This document shows, piece by piece, positions 9,487 to 18,609 of a stretch of 64,000 nucleotides of DNA. The notes under the pieces were generated by a model. The model did not search any database. It saw only the letters and a list, made by a program, of their open reading frames with translations, and was not told the origin of the DNA. This DNA is from Endomicrobiia bacterium. GTDB lineage: Bacteria > Elusimicrobiota > Endomicrobiia > DTEH01. Position 1 is the stretch's first letter. Each line of letters starts with the position of its first letter. The stretch spans positions 62,001-126,000 of the forward strand of contig JANXDG010000035.1 of assembly GCA_025059805.1 (NCBI GenBank), written 5' to 3'. A program made the position numbers and the translations under genes.

Positions 9487-11669
9487 TTAGGAATACGTTC
9501 TATATAATATCTTGCTTCTTTATGTTCAGGATTTATCCTTAAAACTTGTGATAAATAATATCTTACTTTTCCCCATTCATTTTTACGCCAGTATACGACT
9601 GCAAGGTTATAATAAGCATCAGCAAGATAAGGATTATACTTCAACGCTTCACTGTAACTATCAACCGCAGAATCTAACATATTAAGTTTTTCCTGCACAA
9701 CGCCTAAATGGAGATAACATATCGCTAAACGTTGAGAGATATCCTGTATTACATCACTTGCTGCTTTATATTTTTTCGCCATCAATAAAAAGTTTTTGAA
9801 TTTATGAATAGCTAAGTTATACCAGTAAAGCGCTTCATTATACATTGACCTGATAAAATTCATATACGCGATGTCAAAATATCCATAAGGTAATATCGGA
9901 TTCATAAAAATTGATTTTTTATAAATCTTTTTAATATCTTCAAACAACTCTACACTACCAACAAATTCATGTGCATAATTAAGCAAGCCTTTACTATAAT
10001 CTTCTATAATGTCAGAACTGAAGAATTCCCAGTTAAGATCGTACCTGTATCTGCCACGAAAAACATAAATATTATCATAAAAAAATCTTACCTGCAAAGG
10101 CATAGTTTTTTTACTATGTAACGACAATTCTGTACCAAATCCTTGCGGTATTAAAAAAACAGATTTACTTCGTACAAGTTCAACATCAGGTGTTATATAA
10201 ATTCTAAAATTTTTAATATTATTACTAACAAACTTTTCTATTGCATCTTCCGTATCTAAACGTGTAAGAAAAATTTCATCTACAAATTTTAAATAAGAAA
10301 GATAATTCTTATACATTTGCTGGTACCAGGTTGAGCCAGACAAGCCACTTGCTATTACAAATACTGATGATCTAAACCCATCAACAAATTTTCTATAAAA
10401 ACATGAAAACAACTGTACATCTTCTTTGACCACAACTAAACTTCTATCAGGAACACTCCTAAAAAGATTTACGGTGTAATCATATGCATAAAAATTATTC
10501 CTTTTATTTAGCATTCTTATGTTTGCAATAAAATTATTAACAGCTATGGAAAACAAGAAAATCACAAGTATGTATTTTATAACTTTGCTTTTATGTCTTT
10601 CTATGACGGAACTGATGCCAAAAATAAACCATATGTAAATAATCACATTAGGAAGAAGAAAATGTGCTTCAAGGATAGCCATTGCATGTGGGTTCGGTGG
10701 CATATTAGCTTTGTATACAAAATAAACACAACTTAATAACCATGACATTAATAACGATAAACTATAGTTTATATTAAACCAAAAACTTGCAAGTAAACCA
10801 CATAGGACGAATATTAAACCTACAACTGACAAATTTTTGATGAGATATGATATATACAATTTTATCCCGTCAAAAAAATTTTCTCCTGGGTTGTACCCAG
10901 CTGAGATTAAATCTAAAGTTGACCCGTGTGTTTTGCGAGTAATAGATGCTATGAAACGGTCAAGCTCTGCAGGATTGTTCCAGTCAATAAACGGTTCACA
11001 AGATGAACGTATTGGTAAATACAAATAACTAATAATACCCAAGGTTACCAATATCACTAAAATACATAAATTTAAAAATTTCTTTCCATTACTCTTCAAA
11101 TAATCCAAACCAATAAATAATACTATTGGAGAAAACAAAATAAGATCTATTCTATTTGTTATTCCCAGACCAAGAATAAAAAATAAAAGATATATAAATC
11201 GTTTATCAAAAAAATAATATAAAGTAGATAAAAATATCAGTGACATCGCAAACAATGTATTTAAAGTATACATCTCAGATACTAAAGAAAGATACCATTG
11301 AAGATAGCCTAAAGAAAAAATCAAAGTTATAATATAACCTATCAAACTAATAAAGATGTTTTGTTTATCACCATCTGATTTTACCGTTCTGTAGATTAAA
11401 CTTTCATATATCCGAAAAAGAACAATCGCAGTTAACGCTGAAAAAATTGCTGACAATAAATTTATTCTATACGCAAAATTTGCAAAATAAAGCAACCTGC
11501 CTAAAAGATACGTAAGCATACTGTACAATGGATATCCTGGTGGATGAGCAACACCTAATATATACGCAACTGTAGCAAACTCGCCTGCGTCACGATACGC
11601 AGCAATCGTCGGAAATAAAGTATATAAGTAGATAGCGAATATATTAAAAAATAAAATTAGATACTTCAT
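9483..11669 (-). CDS. DUF2723 (GT117, TMEM260-like) membrane glycosyltransferase with TPR tail, paralogue A
   Basis: The protein has 728 residues, the third of three tandem paralogues in transcription order. The N-terminus has the family signature RDAGEFATVAYILGVAHPPG and PLYSMLTYLLGRL, followed by about ten membrane helices up to residue 380. Such proteins resemble human TMEM260, an O-mannosyltransferase, and are called GT117 in current annotation. Bacterial substrates are unknown to me. After a soluble domain (about 380-590) the tail carries TPR units such as DSAVDSYSEALKYNPYLADA and AYYNLAVVYWRK. It overlaps the preceding paralogue by ATGA (11666-11669) and the next gene by 9483-9486. It differs from its two neighbours in having AHPPGYP rather than AHSPGYP. 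A role in transferring sugar to exported proteins is inferred from the family. Confidence 0.84.
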   Translation of the reverse strand: MKYLILFFNIFAIYLYTLFPTIAAYRDAGEFATVAYILGVAHPPGYPLYSMLTYLLGRLLYFANFAYRINLLSAIFSALTAIVLFRIYESLIYRTVKSDGDKQNIFISLIGYIITLIFSLGYLQWYLSLVSEMYTLNTLFAMSLIFLSTLYYFFDKRFIYLLFFILGLGITNRIDLILFSPIVLFIGLDYLKSNGKKFLNLCILVILVTLGIISYLYLPIRSSCEPFIDWNNPAELDRFIASITRKTHGSTLDLISAGYNPGENFFDGIKLYISYLIKNLSVVGLIFVLCGLLASFWFNINYSLSLLMSWLLSCVYFVYKANMPPNPHAMAILEAHFLLPNVIIYIWFIFGISSVIERHKSKVIKYILVIFLFSIAVNNFIANIRMLNKRNNFYAYDYTVNLFRSVPDRSLVVVKEDVQLFSCFYRKFVDGFRSSVFVIASGLSGSTWYQQMYKNYLSYLKFVDEIFLTRLDTEDAIEKFVSNNIKNFRIYITPDVELVRSKSVFLIPQGFGTELSLHSKKTMPLQVRFFYDNIYVFRGRYRYDLNWEFFSSDIIEDYSKGLLNYAHEFVGSVELFEDIKKIYKKSIFMNPILPYGYFDIAYMNFIRSMYNEALYWYNLAIHKFKNFLLMAKKYKAASDVIQDISQRLAICYLHLGVVQEKLNMLDSAVDSYSEALKYNPYLADAYYNLAVVYWRKNEWGKVRYYLSQVLRINPEHKEARYYIERIPK

Positions 11670-13705
11670 TTTTGTGACATCAAATTTTTTAGAACGTTTT
11701 GTATATATTTATCTTGTGGTTCTAACTCAAGGTATTTTTTAAAACTTGATATTGCATCTTCTTTTTTGCCAAGTTTCATATATAAACTTCCAAGATTATA
11801 GTATGCAATTTTATAATCTGGATCTACTTGTAAAGCCTTTTTGTACCATAACTCTGAGTCGTTAAATCTATTCATTTTTTCATAAACAACACCTAAATTA
11901 ACAGTTGTTTCAACATATAATGTTTTGTCTATAGAATATTTCAGTATCTTCTCATACACAGCAGCTGCACTATTAAAACTCCCTACTAAAAAGTAATAAT
12001 ATCCAATAAAACTTAGGAATCTTGGATTTTGTGTTTCAAGAAACAATTTGGTATAGTAATTTTTAGATACATCAAAAAATTTTTTATCTTTTAATGATAA
12101 ATCAAAGTAATACTGAGATATTAATTCAAGATGAGTTATATACAGTCCGTATTCACGCGGCAGGAAATGTTTTGGCTCGTTTCTTAACACATATATTTTA
12201 TGTGGTATAACAGTTTCAATAGATTTAGTATGATAAAGCAAACCAAACTTATATTTTTTGATAATAGTTTGTTCAGGCAAGACTGTATTATAAAGAACAG
12301 TGTTGGTAGATTTATTTACTATCTCCATCTCAACCTTATTTCTAATTTCTAGCCGTGGCTTGCCCCATATCTTATAATAGTCATCACCATAAATGCTTCG
12401 TGTAACAGAAGCGTTACAATCTATAAATTTCACATCTGTTCTTTTTGACAGCAACCGCTGATAATATGCTATTGAAAACTCTGTCTCATCAGCTCTGTCA
12501 GAAAAAAGTATACTGTTATACGGTATGTTATGGAAAATGTTCATTGTGTAATCGTAAAGGAAAAAATTCTTTCTTTGATTATTAAACTCTAAATTTTTTA
12601 CAGTATAAAAAAAGTTAAACAAGGCTAGACATAGAAAAATTATTTTATTTTTTAATATGTCTTTTAATGAATAAGATATAAAGATAGACAATGCAAAAAA
12701 TGTAACTGTAATTAACCGTTCAAGTATATAAATATTCCCGTACGTAACACTAGTTAATCCTGTCATTGAAATTAAAAAAATTCCACTAAAAAATATTACT
12801 AAAACAAAAATTAAGCCGTAAATGAATTTTTCTAAAGTTCTACTTCTAAATATCCAGAAAATAATAGCGACTGTTACGAAAATTATGTTTCTCAAACCTA
12901 AAATATGAAGGTATATTTTAATAGCAGAAAAAAATTGTACTAAGTCAAAACTTAACTTACCACCCTGAGCTAAGCTTAAGGTACCGTATCTCCCTCTTGT
13001 GAATAGATAAAACGCTCTTTCAATAGTTTCTGCATCTTCCCAATCATATAACGGTTCTTTAAAAGACCTTACTGGCACGTATGTATAGATAAGTATACCA
13101 ACAAGAAAAAGTAAGATTGTAAGACAAAAATTTTTTAGTGTTAATTTATGTTTATCTCTTTTTATTAGATAAATAAACCAAACGACTACTGCTGGAATAT
13201 AAAATATCGTTATATGTTGATTACCAAATGACAAACCAATTAAAAATGCAACTAAATATAATCGCTTTTCAAACGATAGAGATTCATTAAACGCTACAAA
13301 CAAAATCAACACAAAAATGAAATTGTGTAACGCAAAAACTTCGCCAACAATACTTTGTCTCAGAAGAACTTCTTGCGATACAATAAATGTTAGCCCAAAA
13401 ATAGCAATTTGGTTGTTAACAACTTTTTTTAGTAATAAAAATACTAAAAATGTACTACCGGCAAATAATAATATAGAACCTAATGCGGTTCTGTAACCAT
13501 AATCACCTAATGGAAATACAAATGTAAAAACCTTGTACAAATTACAAAACAATGGATACCCAGGACTATGTGCTATTCCTAACGTAACCGAAGCACCGGT
13601 AAGTTCTGCAACATCGCCTATAGTTACCGTAGGTGGACAAATATGTATTAGCACAAAAGTATAAACCAACAACAAAAAAAATATTATCAAATTCATTAGT
13701 ATCAC
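11666..13705 (-). CDS. DUF2723 (GT117, TMEM260-like) membrane glycosyltransferase with TPR tail, paralogue B
   Basis: This is a 679-residue member of the tandem trio, with the same plan: an N-terminal GT-C-like membrane domain, an extracytoplasmic middle, and a TPR tail (for example RFNDSELWYKKALQVDPDY and KEDAISSFKKYLELEPQD). The first-loop signature is altered. Where paralogue C has GDSGEF, this copy has GDVAEL, keeping the aspartate and glutamate but losing the SG pair, then TLGIAHSPGYPLF. The soluble domain keeps a NFFLYDYTMNIFHNIPYNSILF segment similar to paralogues A and C (YDYG/TxNxFR..P..S). Overlaps of 4 bases bind it to both neighbours. Either the acceptor or donor preference has shifted, or this copy acts as a partner subunit; the sequence does not settle which. 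Confidence 0.83.
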   Translation of the reverse strand: MILMNLIIFFLLLVYTFVLIHICPPTVTIGDVAELTGASVTLGIAHSPGYPLFCNLYKVFTFVFPLGDYGYRTALGSILLFAGSTFLVFLLLKKVVNNQIAIFGLTFIVSQEVLLRQSIVGEVFALHNFIFVLILFVAFNESLSFEKRLYLVAFLIGLSFGNQHITIFYIPAVVVWFIYLIKRDKHKLTLKNFCLTILLFLVGILIYTYVPVRSFKEPLYDWEDAETIERAFYLFTRGRYGTLSLAQGGKLSFDLVQFFSAIKIYLHILGLRNIIFVTVAIIFWIFRSRTLEKFIYGLIFVLVIFFSGIFLISMTGLTSVTYGNIYILERLITVTFFALSIFISYSLKDILKNKIIFLCLALFNFFYTVKNLEFNNQRKNFFLYDYTMNIFHNIPYNSILFSDRADETEFSIAYYQRLLSKRTDVKFIDCNASVTRSIYGDDYYKIWGKPRLEIRNKVEMEIVNKSTNTVLYNTVLPEQTIIKKYKFGLLYHTKSIETVIPHKIYVLRNEPKHFLPREYGLYITHLELISQYYFDLSLKDKKFFDVSKNYYTKLFLETQNPRFLSFIGYYYFLVGSFNSAAAVYEKILKYSIDKTLYVETTVNLGVVYEKMNRFNDSELWYKKALQVDPDYKIAYYNLGSLYMKLGKKEDAISSFKKYLELEPQDKYIQNVLKNLMSQK

Positions 13706-15756
13706 TTTTTGTTTGTTTTGTTTTTCTCTATCATCGCACGATAAAGAAAAGCTCTAACCTGTTCATTATTTGGTTGCAGTTTCAGTACTTCATTAAAGTA
13801 TCTAATTACATTGTCCCAATCGGATTTTTTCCAATATAATACAGCAAGGTTGTAATAAGCGGTTACATTTGATTTATCTATTTCTAACACTTTATTATAT
13901 AACAATACTGCTTTGTCTAAATCATCCATTTTTTCATAGGTTACACCTAAATTAAGTAACCCATGTAAATCATTAGGATTAACTTTAAGAATAAATTCGT
14001 ATATATCTTTACAAAATTCGTAATTGCTTTCATTAAATTCACGATAGGCACAATTATGTAGCTCTACAACAATATTATTTTTTAACCAGTCAACCTCTGG
14101 CCATAAATAATAACTATATTTTAACAGATTAAAACACTTAAATGTGTCTTCAGAATTTGTAGCTTCCATAAAATGATATATCGGCACCAAAGCTTTACTA
14201 CGATAATCGTAATAGTTTTCAAATACTCCTCTATATGAATATATTTCCTTAAAAATTCGTTCGTCAATTTGTCCTTGAGTTAAATTAGTTTTAACAGCAT
14301 AAATCACACCTGCGTAAGTTAAAGTGTAACCTGGCAAAATATTTTTGTTAAATGTAGAATAAAATACAGGTCTTTGTTTAACATAGGAACTTTCTATCAA
14401 TATTCGTCTTTGATTTTTTTCTTGTGGTGTTAACTTACGAAAATCTTCACCATAGATGTTTTTAAAAACTAACCCACCACGGTCATGTAAACTCACATCT
14501 AACCGCTTTTTTTCTACTGCTTGCAGATATCCTAAAGTGTAAAAGGTATCGTCACCTCCGTCCATAAAAAGTATGCTATTTGGTAACATACTACGAAAAA
14601 TGTTCATACCGTAATCATAGTTTAGATAATAATTCCGATAATTACATTGAATGAAATTCTTATTTAACTTATATACCACTGACAAAACGTATAGAATTAC
14701 AATTCCTAATGTTAATAAAGATCTTCTCGGGACGAAACCTAATGCAAATATAATTGCGAAAATTAATATAGTATTTGGCATAATATAAAATCTTTCCAAA
14801 ATTCCGTCATGAATTGGTTCAAAAGGTAGGTTGGCTAATATCAAAAATCCTATACCTGATAGTATATAAGGTATGAATAAAATCCAGAATAACTTCTGGT
14901 TCTTACTAGATATAATATAAAATGATAAAATTCCAGAAATAAATATCACTATAGTTAAATCCTCTACTGATTTAGATACAAACCGTTTTATCTGCAGATA
15001 TACAGAGTGTATGGTTCGCTTTATTGGTTTGTCAACTGTAAGCTGAAAAGTCCCATAATCTTTTCGTGTAATTACACGGTAAAGGTTGGTAAGATTTTTT
15101 GCATTACCCCAGTTAAAATATGGTTCTTTACTTGCTCTTATTGGAAGAAAGATATATACACTAAATCCAAACATAAAAAATAAAACACAATACAAAATTT
15201 TTTTTATACTCAGTTTTGAGCAAAACAATACATATATAATTGATGGTAAAACAAATATGACTGTATGATGGTTACCTAACGAAACAGCAAAAATAAATAT
15301 TATCAAATAAATCAGTTTCTCATTCCTCTGCACTTGCTGAAGTAAGATTAATATCGCAACTACACTTACTGTGTTTAATATAAAAACTTCGGTTTGTACT
15401 GTGTTTCTAAAATAAGAAGTTGAAAATATCAAATTTAACAAAATTAAAACTGCAACTAAAGATTTCTGCCTGTCATCTAAGTGTTTATTACTCCATAAAT
15501 AAATAATAAACGATAGCAGAAAAGTTAAAATTATATTCATTAAATTCACTCTATAAGCAAATGTACCAAACGGAATCAAAAAACAAAAAATTTTGCCAAG
15601 CAAACAATACAGTGGGTACCCTGGACTATGTGCGATACCAAGCGTACATGAGGTAGTTATAAATTCACCGCTGTCACCACTGTTAACCGACGGTGAACAA
15701 CAGTATAAAAGAATTGCAAATACTCCAAATATTATAGCATAAACTTTCCACATCAT
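13702..15756 (-). CDS. DUF2723 (GT117, TMEM260-like) membrane glycosyltransferase with TPR tail, paralogue C
   Basis: The 684-residue protein has the most canonical family signature of the trio: SVNSGDSGEFITTSCTLGIA, then HSPGYPLYCLLGKIF and FAYRVNLMNI. About ten membrane helices follow, then a NWGNAKNLTNLYRVITRKDYGT loop typical of the family (W.N..........RKxYG). The soluble region contains NYDYGMNIFRSMLPNSILFM, and the tail has three TPRs (DLDKAVLLYNKVLEIDKSN, DWDNVIRYFNEVLKLQPNN). It starts 4 bases after the VWA/GATase-like gene and overlaps paralogue B by 4 bases. It is the first of the trio to be translated. The family is thought to transfer sugar from a lipid-linked donor outside the cytoplasmic membrane; the target here is unknown. 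Confidence 0.86.
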   Translation of the reverse strand: MMWKVYAIIFGVFAILLYCCSPSVNSGDSGEFITTSCTLGIAHSPGYPLYCLLGKIFCFLIPFGTFAYRVNLMNIILTFLLSFIIYLWSNKHLDDRQKSLVAVLILLNLIFSTSYFRNTVQTEVFILNTVSVVAILILLQQVQRNEKLIYLIIFIFAVSLGNHHTVIFVLPSIIYVLFCSKLSIKKILYCVLFFMFGFSVYIFLPIRASKEPYFNWGNAKNLTNLYRVITRKDYGTFQLTVDKPIKRTIHSVYLQIKRFVSKSVEDLTIVIFISGILSFYIISSKNQKLFWILFIPYILSGIGFLILANLPFEPIHDGILERFYIMPNTILIFAIIFALGFVPRRSLLTLGIVILYVLSVVYKLNKNFIQCNYRNYYLNYDYGMNIFRSMLPNSILFMDGGDDTFYTLGYLQAVEKKRLDVSLHDRGGLVFKNIYGEDFRKLTPQEKNQRRILIESSYVKQRPVFYSTFNKNILPGYTLTYAGVIYAVKTNLTQGQIDERIFKEIYSYRGVFENYYDYRSKALVPIYHFMEATNSEDTFKCFNLLKYSYYLWPEVDWLKNNIVVELHNCAYREFNESNYEFCKDIYEFILKVNPNDLHGLLNLGVTYEKMDDLDKAVLLYNKVLEIDKSNVTAYYNLAVLYWKKSDWDNVIRYFNEVLKLQPNNEQVRAFLYRAMIEKNKTNKK

Positions 15757-15760
15757 AAAA

Positions 15761-17863
15761 TTATTTAACCTTTGCTAAATATATTTCTAACAAGAATAAA
15801 ACGATAAACAAAAATCCTATCAATGGAGATTTTGATACGTCAAAAATCATTATTGAGTCCGTGCTTGATTTGTGACCTATTTCATCTATAATTTTTCTTA
15901 AATCAACTTGGTCAATAAAATAAACCTTTGTCTTATACTCATTTGCTAAACTATTTAAATACTGAAGATCAACCTTTAGCCTTTCTATCTCGTCATAACT
16001 TTGTAGGCCAACTTTTATCTCTTTTTGTTCCTTTATAACTTCATTATTATAATTCGCAGTTGCTGTTATTATATATTTCCCTTCAAGTTCAGGTATAAAC
16101 TCTGTTGCGTATAAAGAATCTGAAACTTTTGATACATATAAAGTCTTTTTATTCTTGTCTGGATATGTTATAAATACTTGTGGGCTCTGTTTCAATTTAA
16201 CGTTTGAAATTAATTGAATATCAATATGTTCATTTGGATTATAAATGTCATCACATAAGAGATTTATCAATTTTATATCTTCAACACCAGCAGTGTAATA
16301 AATAATGTTTTTCCAAAATTTATTGTGTAAGTATTTATAATCATATTTTTCTGATAAAAGATTACCTAAGACCCACCGCCATGTTGTGTTTGTCATTGAA
16401 ACGAAGACACGTCCCTTACCTGCTGTCCAATAACACATTATCGGTATGTTACCATACTGAAGTAAAACTTTGCCTGTAGGTTTTAATCCTGCAACTTTCT
16501 GGTAGTTGCCCAAATTAGGTATGTTTTTCCACACAAGTTTGTTTGTTGAATCATCATCATATACATTAATCAATGGATTATTATAATCTACTACCTCTGG
16601 CTTATACTCAGTATATACTAACTGTTCTTTTTCATCTATAACTACAGGTAAAATTTCTTCAATCGGTGTAAATTTATATCCTCCAGAGAAAAAAGAATTT
16701 TTGCCACCTATCATTATAAATCCGCCACCTGAGATAACAAATTTCTTTACATTTTCAAGGTGCTCTCTTATAACCCAAAATCCACGATAACTAAAGTTTT
16801 CAAATATAATTAGGTCATAATTGAATAACTCTTTCAAAAAAATTTCATTAACAGGAAATGGAATTAAAGCCAAATCTTCATCTGGTACTATCACTATACT
16901 TTCAGGATTACGCAGAATTACAAAAGATACAAGGTCTACTAACGGATCGTTCTTCATTAAGTTTCTCAATTGAAAATATTCTGGTGAAGGTTGACCACAT
17001 ATATATAAAATCCTGATTTTGTTTTTTCTAACATTTATTTCTATCTCACGAAAATTGTTTTCATATGATATTTCTTCAGGAAGTTTTTCAAGTTCAACTC
17101 TAAACCTATACTTACCAACTTGTGTTGGAATAAAACTAAGTTCTACTTTAACTATTTCTTTTCTTAAAACAACCTCCTGTCTTGCCAGTGTTTGTTGTTT
17201 TTCTATATCTATAAGTTTTATGGATATAGACTTATTATCATATCCGTAGTTTAATACTTCAATGTTAAACTTATGTTCTATATCTTTAAATCCAGTATTA
17301 CTATATCTCACATCTGATAATGAAACATCTTTAAAATTTTGTTCATTAAAAGTAATAGGAATTACAGACACATTTTCATTTTTTAACTTTGGTAGGTTAT
17401 GTGAAAGATTAATTCCGTCAGTGATTAAAATTACAGCAGTTCTATTAGCTATTTTAGATATTAATTTATCAATTACATAATCTATTCTTGTTCCTTTTGG
17501 TTCTACCTTGATATCAGATGCATTAGTACTTTCATAAACATTCTCGTTAAAAATGAATGTTTTAACATTATATTTATCCACGATCGTTTCTAATTTCTTT
17601 TCAAGAAACGAAATTACTTTTTTTATCCTGTTATTGAACTTCATACTGTAAGAGTTGTCAATTAATACATATACCGACAATATCTTTTTATTCTCTACAA
17701 CTCTGTACTGTAAATTAAAAACCAATATGAGCAATAATAGTAAGAGTAATATTCTTAATAATGATACTTTGGTTATTCCAGCTTTTTTTAATACGCTAAC
17801 GATTAACAAAAGCAAAACAATACCTATAAAAACAGAAAGAAAATTAAAACTAAAGTGAATCAT
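15761..17863 (-). CDS. Membrane-anchored VWA-like protein with glutamine amidotransferase-like domain
   Basis: The 700-residue protein has two N-terminal membrane helices (about 8-25 and 35-52), a VWA-like domain and a C-terminal helix (about 677-697). The VWA MIDAS is recognisable as VLIDNSYSMKF (DxSxS) with AVILITDGINL further on. The middle (about residues 280-500) contains VKKFVISGGGFIMIGGKNSF and FSGGYKFTPIEEILP. That region belongs to the class I glutamine amidotransferase-like fold seen in such proteins, usually without catalytic activity; no clear nucleophilic cysteine was seen. It overlaps the DUF4159 gene by ATGA and is followed after 4 bases by the glycosyltransferase trio. Proteins of this layout accompany BatA/DUF58 genes and are thought to form metal-dependent envelope complexes. 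Confidence 0.8.
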   Translation of the reverse strand: MIHFSFNFLSVFIGIVLLLLIVSVLKKAGITKVSLLRILLLLLLLILVFNLQYRVVENKKILSVYVLIDNSYSMKFNNRIKKVISFLEKKLETIVDKYNVKTFIFNENVYESTNASDIKVEPKGTRIDYVIDKLISKIANRTAVILITDGINLSHNLPKLKNENVSVIPITFNEQNFKDVSLSDVRYSNTGFKDIEHKFNIEVLNYGYDNKSISIKLIDIEKQQTLARQEVVLRKEIVKVELSFIPTQVGKYRFRVELEKLPEEISYENNFREIEINVRKNKIRILYICGQPSPEYFQLRNLMKNDPLVDLVSFVILRNPESIVIVPDEDLALIPFPVNEIFLKELFNYDLIIFENFSYRGFWVIREHLENVKKFVISGGGFIMIGGKNSFFSGGYKFTPIEEILPVVIDEKEQLVYTEYKPEVVDYNNPLINVYDDDSTNKLVWKNIPNLGNYQKVAGLKPTGKVLLQYGNIPIMCYWTAGKGRVFVSMTNTTWRWVLGNLLSEKYDYKYLHNKFWKNIIYYTAGVEDIKLINLLCDDIYNPNEHIDIQLISNVKLKQSPQVFITYPDKNKKTLYVSKVSDSLYATEFIPELEGKYIITATANYNNEVIKEQKEIKVGLQSYDEIERLKVDLQYLNSLANEYKTKVYFIDQVDLRKIIDEIGHKSSTDSIMIFDVSKSPLIGFLFIVLFLLEIYLAKVK

Positions 17864-18609
17864 CTTTTACGTCTCAGTTTTTGTTCTATATAAGGTTGGT
17901 GTACCTTATCCATTTTGTATGTCCCACATAGAGAATACATAATTATGTTCAAGAACAATTTTTGTGAATTAAACCTCTGATATTCTCCTTTAGGAACACA
18001 TGTGTAAATAAATTTTCCAAACCTATCTTTTGCCCAACAAGATATAATATTATTTCTTGAATAAATAATAGCAGGACGGTTCTCATACTCAATATATTCT
18101 AAATAAGGATATATAATAACTCTACCAGTAACCTCAGTTATTAAATAAAATGATTTCATTAAAACATGTTCCTGTGTTGTCTTTTTTAATTTATATTCAG
18201 GAAACATTATTTTTAAGTATCTTCTTATACTCTCATCAAAACTGCTTTTATACAGTTCAGAAGTATCTTCAATAAACAGTGTTCCTCCGTTAAGTATATA
18301 ATTTCTCAAAATTCTTATTGACCTATGTGGGATATTAATCTCACTGTCACCAAGTAAAATCACAAAAGGTGTTTTTGAGAGTTCAAAAGCTAAATTTTCA
18401 GAAGAAAGATCTATCACTACTCTTTCTTTTTCTACACTAACACTTGTGGTTAAGGAAAGAATGTCTATAACATCTTTGTATATCCAAGGGTAAGGATCCC
18501 AATTCCCAGGATATTTTAACTGTGCAAAAACAAACTTATCCGTAGTGTAAACAAAGATATTATTAACACATACAAGAAAACAAAACAATACAGTTAATAT
18601 TTTTTTCAC
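17860..18609 (-). CDS. DUF4159 domain-containing exported protein
   Basis: The 249-residue protein starts with a signal peptide (MKKILTVLFCFLVCVNNIFV). Its body matches DUF4159: FVFAQLKYPGNWDPYPWIYK early on, then TPFVILLGDSEINI and LRNYILNGGTLFIEDTSE, a Rossmann-like, amidotransferase-related fold. The family is nearly always encoded next to VWA/BatA proteins and has no known activity. It overlaps BatA by 4 bases upstream and the VWA/GATase-like gene by 4 bases downstream, so equimolar co-translation with its partners is likely. An IIYPYLEYIEYENRPAIIYS stretch towards the C-terminus is also typical of the family. The mature protein should act outside the cytoplasmic membrane. Confidence 0.85.
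   Translation of the reverse strand: MKKILTVLFCFLVCVNNIFVYTTDKFVFAQLKYPGNWDPYPWIYKDVIDILSLTTSVSVEKERVVIDLSSENLAFELSKTPFVILLGDSEINIPHRSIRILRNYILNGGTLFIEDTSELYKSSFDESIRRYLKIMFPEYKLKKTTQEHVLMKSFYLITEVTGRVIIYPYLEYIEYENRPAIIYSRNNIISCWAKDRFGKFIYTCVPKGEYQRFNSQKLFLNIIMYSLCGTYKMDKVHQPYIEQKLRRKR

Noticed and set aside
10837-11028. Plus-strand ORF of 63 aa inside the DUF2723 gene, and similar ones across the track
   Set aside because: They lie opposite strongly conserved minus-strand genes, lack ribosome sites and have shadow-type composition.
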